Shown one piece after another: positions 56,347 through 64,000 of a stretch of DNA of 64,000 nucleotides. This stretch comes from Anopheles merus (taxonomy: Eukaryota; Arthropoda; Insecta; Diptera; Culicidae): contig NC_054082.1 of the NCBI RefSeq assembly GCF_017562075.2, positions 32,333,148 through 32,397,147 on the forward strand, in the 5' to 3' direction. Positions within the stretch are counted from its first letter, which is position 1. Every line of letters starts with the position of its first letter. Position numbers and translations under genes: made by a program. The notes beneath the pieces were generated by a model. That model did not search any database, was not told where the DNA came from, and was given only the letters and a program-made list of their open reading frames with translations.

Positions 56347-59010
56347 TGAACCACTCCTGCCAACCACCAATGAGTGGCGCAATCTTCATTGAATTCCGAA
56401 GAATTTCAAACTCCTCAACCAAGCAAGGAAAATCAATAAATGCTCATTTAAATATAATTTCATTTGCCCGTGACAAACCGTGCGGTGACACTCAAAACAC
56501 AGCAAGGCCCCTTCCGGTCCTTCCGTCCCCCGATGTGTGACGTCGCTACTTTGCGTAACAAACATTTGCGATCATAAATCATTAATATATTATCGATTAT
56601 CGTCGCACTAGCGTGACGACGGATAAGTGGAAAACAAGTGGGAAACACCACACCCACCCACACCGAACATCCTCGGTCACGATTGGACGAAACGCGCACT
56701 CACGAATAAATCAGCCTTGGAAATGGGTTAAACGAATTATGAATGACGGAGCCAGAGCGAGTCGATCGCCTGGAGTGAAAGTTACGGAAACTTTTAGCGC
56801 GAAACTCCAGAGCGCAGGATTACTTATGCCCACTATAATGAACTCATTTGCATAGCTTTTCTGTACTGGTCTCGAAGGCTGTGAGCTGGTTGCTGCTACC
56901 TTTGGCCGGTGTTTGCGTCAGTGTACGGGTGAAACATTATGCAATTATTGGTGGAAACGCTCTTTCATTTACTGGGAACGGGAAAATACTCGAACGAATT
57001 TAAACTGTTTTGGTGTTATGGGGGAAGGAGCAATCATTTAATTATATTTGTGCGGAAAATGTTATTACGAATAATGTTAAAGAAGGTACATATAATTTTC
57101 CACGCAAGTCTTTGCCGTGAGGGGTAAAAGTAAACTAATTCTATAAACTCACTACCAACACGAATAGCGCAATGACCTGATAACAGCGATTCTGTTAGCA
57201 AAATATGCTTAGCAACGCTTGCCTGACACCATGAAACGACCGTGCCTTAATCATGTTGTCCTTTTTCCGGCGTAAAACCGTCATAAGCCAAACACGTGAC
57301 TGACATTCAAATGGCACTTTTCGTTTTCCGCTTTAGCTGCTCCGGCAAGTGTTGAGGATAAACCCTGATTCAACCTGATTCAAGCGAAAGACAAGGCACA
57401 AAAAAGAAGCTCTCGCTATAACCACCAACAGACTGCGCGGACTGTTTCGTGCAGCCAAAAGAAAAACAAATCTTAAAACGGAAGCCCACGGAAACGGAGA
57501 CCAATTTTATGCTGATAAGAGAGATTTTTTGCACCTTCAGCAGGCAGCGGAAAACAAAAGCAGAAGAAGTAAAAAATATCAAACGCTAAAACATAAGCAA
57601 AGAATATTACGCGAAAGGATGCGGTGGCTTGAATGTGCCATTTGCTTAAAACGCGAAGTAAAACATTTTCGTCCGATTTTACAAAAAAGCAGGCAAGCAA
57701 ACGAAAAGAGAGCGGGCCAAAAATCAACAAAAAAAAGTTCCCATGCTAAACGGTACAAAGAGTTCGGGCGCAGAATGGCTTCCGTCCGTACTTTGCCCGT
57801 ACAAACACTACGAGACCCGGCGACACAAAGTGCCGTAATTTATAATTTTATTGCCCCGGGAGTAAGCCGAAACCTTCGAAGTGATTCTTAATCCTAATGC
57901 CACCGGCAGACGGCCAGGAAGTAAGATGTTTGCTGGATGATCCTACCCTCCACCGTACAGTCGGCCGAAGAATCCATCGTCCTTCTATAATCTGGGCAGA
58001 AGGACAAAAGCGTAAAGAAATAGAAGGCTTCAGTGTGTTGCTTTGAGGTTTTTTTTGCTATTGAGAAGTTTACTTTCTTTTTGCCTCAGTTTGTCCCTTG
58101 TTTGTCTTGGCGATGATGAGATGGATGTCGAAACACCTGATAATGGGGATCACACTCGGTAAACACCAACAGGCTTCAACCTCGTGCAAAGTGTCCCTTG
58201 GGGAGTCATCAACGTGTATCGGATATGAATCAGCAATGTGGTGCGAAAACGATCCAAACGATTCTACCAGCCAGTGATCATAAAGATGCGATTTTCATTA
58301 GACGCATTTATTGGCTTCCTAATGCGGCCGTCCCTTTCTAGCCGACGAGTGATCCCGCTGGCCAACCATCGATAGACCGATACAGCATTCAAGACACGTA
58401 AGCCACGTTCAGCAGAAAACAGAACAGGGCTCGTGTGGCAAACTGGGCAAACCTGTTGGATTAAGATTGTGCCGTGTAACCCTGCCGGTGGATGAAAATC
58501 GTTTTTGCTTGTTAAAAACTCTGGTCGAAGGTTGTACGGCCGAGCCCACGGGGAATTATTAATGTTACGGCGTTGGAATACTGAAAGCGCAATAGGATTA
58601 TGAGCTGTTTATGTGCGACACCGAAGCGAAGGTGTCGACCGCTGTACGAAATACTTTTGGTGGCTTGAAATAACAGCTTTAAACCCCAAGCGATGTTTAA
58701 ATTTCGATCTCTTGAATACTTTTGAAACGGTTAAATAGTTTAATGACTCAACTCATGAACAATAACAATTTGCTAATACATTAATTAAACGCCACCAGCC
58801 GGATCGGAACTGGTGGGCTTGTTCACGAGTCAGGAAAAACACAAACCTCCTGCTGCACTGATAGAAACAAGCGAACAATCCTAGCGAACAAAGCGAACGT
58901 ACACAGTTCTTTCGGGATACCCTCTTTCATTCCGGTCAGCAGATATGAGGTACGCCAAACAGCGTCGTCTCAACGCTTGTTCTGTACTGCACCACACTGC
59001 AATTATGCAA

Positions 59011-59043
59011 CAGAATGTATACCACCTGTGCAGAATGTATACC
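59011..59043 (+). repeat. Two-unit tandem repeat, period 20
   Basis: CAGAATGTATACC occurs at 59011 and again at 59031. Confidence 0.8.
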
Positions 59044-60834
59044 GCATGCTGGTGCTGTTGTTGTCTTTCGAATTAACTGTTTCCACCCTGCCAGCTGCAG
59101 CGCTGCAATGAACTACCTGCACCTTTTGTTTCGGCGTGCGTAGTCGGATGGTAGGAAATGGTTGACGGTAGCGGTGATACAGTAACAATCGAGTGCGAGT
59201 TCCATCGAATGCTGTGAAGCAGGTGTGATGGCCGAACTGATATCTATTAATTCAATTCTTTATCATTAGAAATAGAACGTTATGCACAAGGGAATACCGA
59301 AATGGATCAGAGCTGTTCACAAGCACGCAAGGTATTTTGATGCATAAAATCCTTAGATAACTTGGGTGCATAACTCGGACCCGTCACTGTAACAACGCAA
59401 AATACCTTATCATCATTGTAGCTTCATTGACTGGCTGAATAATACATTCAACCGGGCTGGCACAGTTGCATGTAATATTCATTAGTATTTTAATTGCTTA
59501 TCCTGTTCCTGTGGAGCGTTCCCAACTACACAACTCAAGCTTTTTGTATAGCTTTCCCATGCTGGCAGAAGAGGATGTAGAAAAAAAAGCCCTGAATTCA
59601 GTTTTCCACATTTCAAGTGATACCATTTCACGCCAGTACAACACAAAAGCGTTTATTCCGCGGAGAGGGCAAAGATTACACACTGCGAACGAACAAATCA
59701 TTTTCTTGTGGCTTTACTGTATGAACTTAGTAAAGTGTTGGATCTTCAGGCGTGTGCTGGTGGTGTAAAGAAAGCTCTCCCTTACCTACAGTTGAACTCG
59801 ATCGTTGATGGTGCTGGGTGGAGAGCGAATATTTGCAAATTTAATCCAAAGCACTGAACAACCTCTTTGTTACGGATGTTTGTTTTGGCTCTACATCACC
59901 TACCACCGTATGCTGCTGATTGCTAGGGATCGTTCCTGCGCAATACACGTCTGTCCGGTATAGGCACACCAAGTTTGTTCAGCTTCGTGCAGGCTGAGCC
60001 CTTTATCGTCCGACATTGGGCATCGGGGTTGGGAACCATTTTCTGCACGATATTTTTCCACTTGCAAAGTAAACTATTCCAACCAAGTTTCATGTGATGC
60101 GTGCTGTCTCAGCCATAGTAAACACTGAACGCTGCCTTGTGATAAAGTTACGGGAGGAGAGGCGCATCGGCGTTATGTGATCATGGAAGCACATGCTTAA
60201 AGCCTGTATTATGGAACGTTTATGTCTTCTCACTGCATGTGATGAAGGAAGAAGAACGGTCCATGACCGGGAGGAATAGATTGTGTATAATTGAATATTT
60301 CTGGTAGCAACAGTTCCCTGTACAACCAGCAACCTGGTTAAGAATGTTGTCACGCTTGAAATTGTTTTTTTTTTGTACTGCTTCCATTTACTTTGTACTT
60401 CATAGTATAAGCGTACTGCAGTACTGCAACCATGTATCGTGAAGGTTTTTGCAGTGCAGTTGCAAGGCGTTGTGGACCATAATTATGTGGACATGCGTGG
60501 TCGTTGAATGGCACGAGTGTCTGGCTGGAAATTTGAATGGTGTGATTGTTGTTTAATGGTTAACACACTTAGCAGTGCACAACTCCAATACAGATTGCGA
60601 ACAAACATGTTCAATCAGCATTTTACACTATTTTTTACGCTTAGGATAAGCAAACCACTACTAGTTTGTTATTCATAACATTCAAGCTTGATTTTGTGAT
60701 TTGCTTATGAATTGCATTACCATCCCCTGGACGGTCGAGTGTCAAAAGTCCGCTTCGATACAGTATCCACATCAGTTTTGTCTATTTCAGCAAACGATCT
60801 TACTACACTGTCAAGTTGATTCAACAAAACTCAC

Positions 60835-60923
60835 AAAGCACCATGCGTGACCAACACAATATTAAAGCACCATGCGTCTCCACCAACAGTAACAAAGTAC
60901 CATGCGGCTCCATAATGCACCAT
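60835..60923 (+). repeat. Three-unit degenerate repeat, period 29-30
   Basis: AAAG(C/T)ACCATGCG occurs at 60835, 60864 and 60894, with a CTCCA segment after the second and third units. Small degenerate array. Confidence 0.8.
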
Positions 60924-60981
60924 CATACTTTCTAATTTGCAAAGGTTGACCAAATGAAGATTAACACTTTGACCGCCGGCA

Positions 60982-60989
60982 TGACGTCA
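60982..60989. promoter_or_regulatory. CRE-type motif
   Basis: TGACGTCA palindrome, the second perfect copy in the window. No adjacent transcription unit is identified. Confidence 0.2.
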
Positions 60990-61784
60990 CAGTTTTTGAG
61001 TGAGCAGGTAGCGCATGGCAAGAGAGCGATGAGAGCGACAGTTTCTCGTGGCATTGTTATCACTCTTTTGTTTCATTGCGATAAGCGGTGTAGCACATGT
61101 CGTTCTCGTTCTCTCTTTCCTACCTCATTCGTTATCAAGAGAATCACAGAGCGTCAGATACAAAGCTGAACGGTGAGCAAAACCATCATGCGAATTTATA
61201 TGACACGGTGCTTAAAGTGTTAAATTAAAATTTATTATACTCTTATTGGAGTTTACTTTTAGCCATATTATAATTTTTCATAGTGTTAACTTAAAGCAGA
61301 AAATGCAGATTAAATCAGCCATGAATGTCTAAAGCGTAGATGCATTATTTTTATTGTTTCCCAATTCACAAACCACCTTTATACCGTTCCACCTTGCCTT
61401 CCCATGCAATTTGTACAATACAATTTAAAGCAACACCCGTAACAACAAATGGCAGTCGCTTAATGATAAATCAGCATAAAATGCCAACCAAACCCAACGA
61501 TGATGAATTTACGATCGCACTCGTTCGCTTCCATTCGCTCCCGGTCTACCTTAACTCGTTATTTACGCTGTCAAATGTAACTGTCACGCTAGCACACCCA
61601 GCACACTGTATCACAGCACTTTCACTCGACCATAAATCGGAAGGTGTACGCAAGATTTTACATTCTTGCATCGTCATCTTTGCAACGCAATCAAAGTCAC
61701 GTTTAGCTGTCCACCGGAGCGCTGGCAATTGTTCTGGAGTCCTGTTCTAACGACGCTGCCGATTTTCCACCAAGTGACAGGGCG

Positions 61785-61805
61785 AAGGAAGGAAGGAAGG
61801 AAGGA
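61785..61805. repeat. (GGAA)n short microsatellite
   Basis: Five to six tandem GGAA units. Confidence 0.85.
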
Positions 61806-62073
61806 CAGGGCGAATTGAACTGGGAGACGCTCTTGCTTTTTCCAACGATATGAGTCTGGGCGCGAAGGCAGTAGAGCACGTAAAACAACGCAGCACACAA
61901 TTCATCGCGGTAAATCGTCCCCTGCTCGATGCTTTCCTGCTCACGCTTTCCTGGGGCGTATTCTTAAGTGGTGGGATCAATTGCGATTGAAATGTGCTTG
62001 AGCGTGCAATAAGAAGCCAACGCCAACCAGTCTCCCCGTCCCCGTACCGAGGTCGTCGAAATTTCTGTTTTCA

Positions 62074-62129
62074 CAAACGGATTTTGTGCCAGAATTCACC
62101 GCAAACGGATTTTGTGCCAGAATGGATGG
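62074..62129 (+). repeat. Two-unit tandem repeat, period 28
   Basis: CAAACGGATTTTGTGCCAGA followed by AT occurs at 62074 and 62102. The remaining bases of each unit differ. Confidence 0.85.
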
Positions 62130-64000
62130 CAGTAGAGATGCAAACGAAAAGAACGCGTAAGATGCTGTGGTAGGTTTGGCGCGCACTTTGCTTACCAGAA
62201 CCGTGTGCGGTAAGTCGATGCGCGGAATATGGAGGAAGAGTGCAGAACGAGGCGGGGTATCGAGGCGAGAATGTACCGTAGTTGGTTTAATTGCGAATGA
62301 ATTGTATCATTCGTTCACTTCGTTAGGAAGAGATGGTCAAGTTACACTTATGCAACGGACGAGTGGAACTACGGAACTTTACTTGCGCGATGGATCGGAT
62401 CCCAGGCGGCGTTAAAACGCTGCGGGAGTATTAACCGATTAAGGTACAAACTTGCGCTTCTTCCGTAGAAGGGGTATTGCTGATCGGTCAACCGACTGAA
62501 CAGCTGATAACCAAACGTGGTTACCAATTGAGCAGAGCCTTCGGCGGCATCTGCTAATGGGGAGAAACACTAAACACGAGTGAACTACGTGTATGAAACT
62601 AGTGAACTGTCTCACTGTTTCGAATAAGCTTTATTTGTAATGCATTCTTAAACAGTGATGACACAATGTCTTTTTACACTTATTTTATGTTTACGACTAA
62701 TATTGACATACTTGAATTATGTGGTTGCTGACCTTCCTGGTTTGAGGTTTGTTCATCAAAATATAAATTCAATGTCCGGTTGTTTGTTTGTCACTTGGTG
62801 TTATTGTTGCGCAATCGTTTTGCAGCCGTTCTGAGTTGCGAGGCGCGTTTCATATTACCGTCGCGTTATGTTTTTATAAGTTGTCGGTTCGCGCTTCCTG
62901 TCCTACGGTTTGTGTGTGCTAAGCAGTTATTGCATGGTAGGTTTTCTGTCTGTCACCTGATTCGATTGTTGGCTAATTTGGATATGTTTTTAGTTGGATG
63001 GTTTTGGTTAGCAACGATTATGTTGAGGTGGCTTTTTGAGTTGGTTCAACTCTTAATGTTATGTTGTTCGGTTTAGATTAGTAACGATTGTATAACTGCT
63101 AAGGTGGCTCTATAGGTTGGTTGAACTGTTAGCAGTAAATCTGCTACAATGCTTCGTTTCAATCAAAAAAAAAGAAGTACTTTGGGGATTAAAAAACAAA
63201 TTCAAGTTTGTTGTATAACCTTTAGGCCTCGCCAGAGCAAGCGCCATTCATCATTAAAGGTAACAAGGAATTTCAACCAATCTTTCAATCGCAACCCGTA
63301 GCGAGAAACCCATGGCCATAACAAAGAAACGAATGCCTGCTAAGGATTGAAAAAGAGCGGAATGCAAATAACATTTCACCTGAAGTACGTGGAAGGGTTC
63401 GCTTACAACAAAATGTCACTAAAAAGAGGCAAAAGCATTATCCGGGCAAACAGCAGCTCGGTCGAAAACAGGTATCGAAAAAAGTTATTTTTACCAAACG
63501 GGTCGAGAACGGCCAACAAAGTTACAAACCGAGTCGAAAAATATGATACAAAACCGACACACCAAAGGCTCTCGAGGTGGTTGGCTGGTCTGTCGGTGGG
63601 CTGGGATTTCAGCGGCCGTTATTTTTTGTTTCATTCAGCACACCAGAGGCGCGTTATAGCAATTTGACCAAGCGATATGCGTACCTACGGACGGAGGAAA
63701 GATTGGCCCCGTTTATCCGTCAGACCTGTTACGGTTAGATGGAATCATGCATATCACCCAGTTCAAAGGAATGCTGAAATATACCCCAAAGGCTCTACGA
63801 TTCTAGGGAGAGTAGAGGAGGGCCAGCTTCTTCGAATCTGGGGCCACTTTCGTACGCACGTATCACACTCAAGCGAAGGAGAAGCAACAATAAAAAAGGA
63901 AAAGAAAGGTCCCCAAAATGGCCGTCTCGAGTGTGTCAAGTTTTCAACCACCGAACGATTACCTTACCTTTTTTGTGATTCTTTGGTATCGACTGGGTGG

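Larger units (their letters stand above)
56347..64000. other. Presumed intron or intergenic, no gene recognised
   Basis: Only short, mutually overlapping frames without recognisable domains. Local simple repeats are listed separately. The lysine-rich frame at 57529-57891 reflects A-rich composition. Confidence 0.35.

Noticed and set aside
34512..64000. Search for receptor exons encoding TM1-TM4
   Set aside because: No minus-strand segment with the expected TM2 or DRY/DRF-HP-type motifs was found, so none is reported.

Overview
The window looks like nuclear DNA from a dipteran insect, most likely an anopheline mosquito. It is mostly AT-rich non-coding sequence with coding islands carrying GC-rich third codon positions. 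Introns have GT-AG ends, and the mobile elements (BEL/Pao LTR element, Jockey/CR1-type LINE, a mosquito-type SINE, several TIR elements) fit that assignment. There are no operons, phage or CRISPR-like structures.

Only one host gene is recognised with confidence. It is the 3' part of a rhodopsin-family GPCR on the minus strand that closely resembles insect allatostatin-A (galanin-like) receptors. Three exons are visible: TM5-TM6 (34242-34511), TM7/helix 8 (31500-31660) and a short cytoplasmic tail (21727-21828). The introns are about 2.6 kb and 9.7 kb. Exons for the N-terminus and TM1-TM4 were not found and probably lie beyond 64000. If so, everything from 34.5 kb to the window end is one large intron. 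The helix-8 exon holds 2 bases too many, which shifts the frame; this is either a base-call error or a real disruption.

Downstream of this gene (1-21 kb) is intergenic DNA carrying several mobile elements: a TIR element at 8592-9953 that encloses a fused BEL/Pao protease/C-terminal ORF; a Transib-like element at 10694-12507 with a 5-bp duplication; a foldback element at 13472-14147 with long inverted arms; and one copy of a CAGTGGCGGATC-type repeat at 16241-16514.

Upstream, in the presumed large intron, is a 5'-truncated LINE (35251-37083, minus) with an open reverse-transcriptase ORF. It is followed by a complete BEL/Pao retrotransposon (42693-51854, plus). That element has 261-bp LTRs that look identical, a 5-bp ATATT target duplication, a tRNA-Tyr-like primer site and an intact 1745-residue gag-pol. 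Unusually, its pol end and 3' LTR are separated by about 3.2 kb holding a second copy of the CAGTGGCGGATC repeat, SINE sequence, a CA/C-rich simple tract and a 32-bp perfect palindrome. From 51860 to 64000 only simple repeats and one weak two-exon ORF candidate (56065-56346) were seen.
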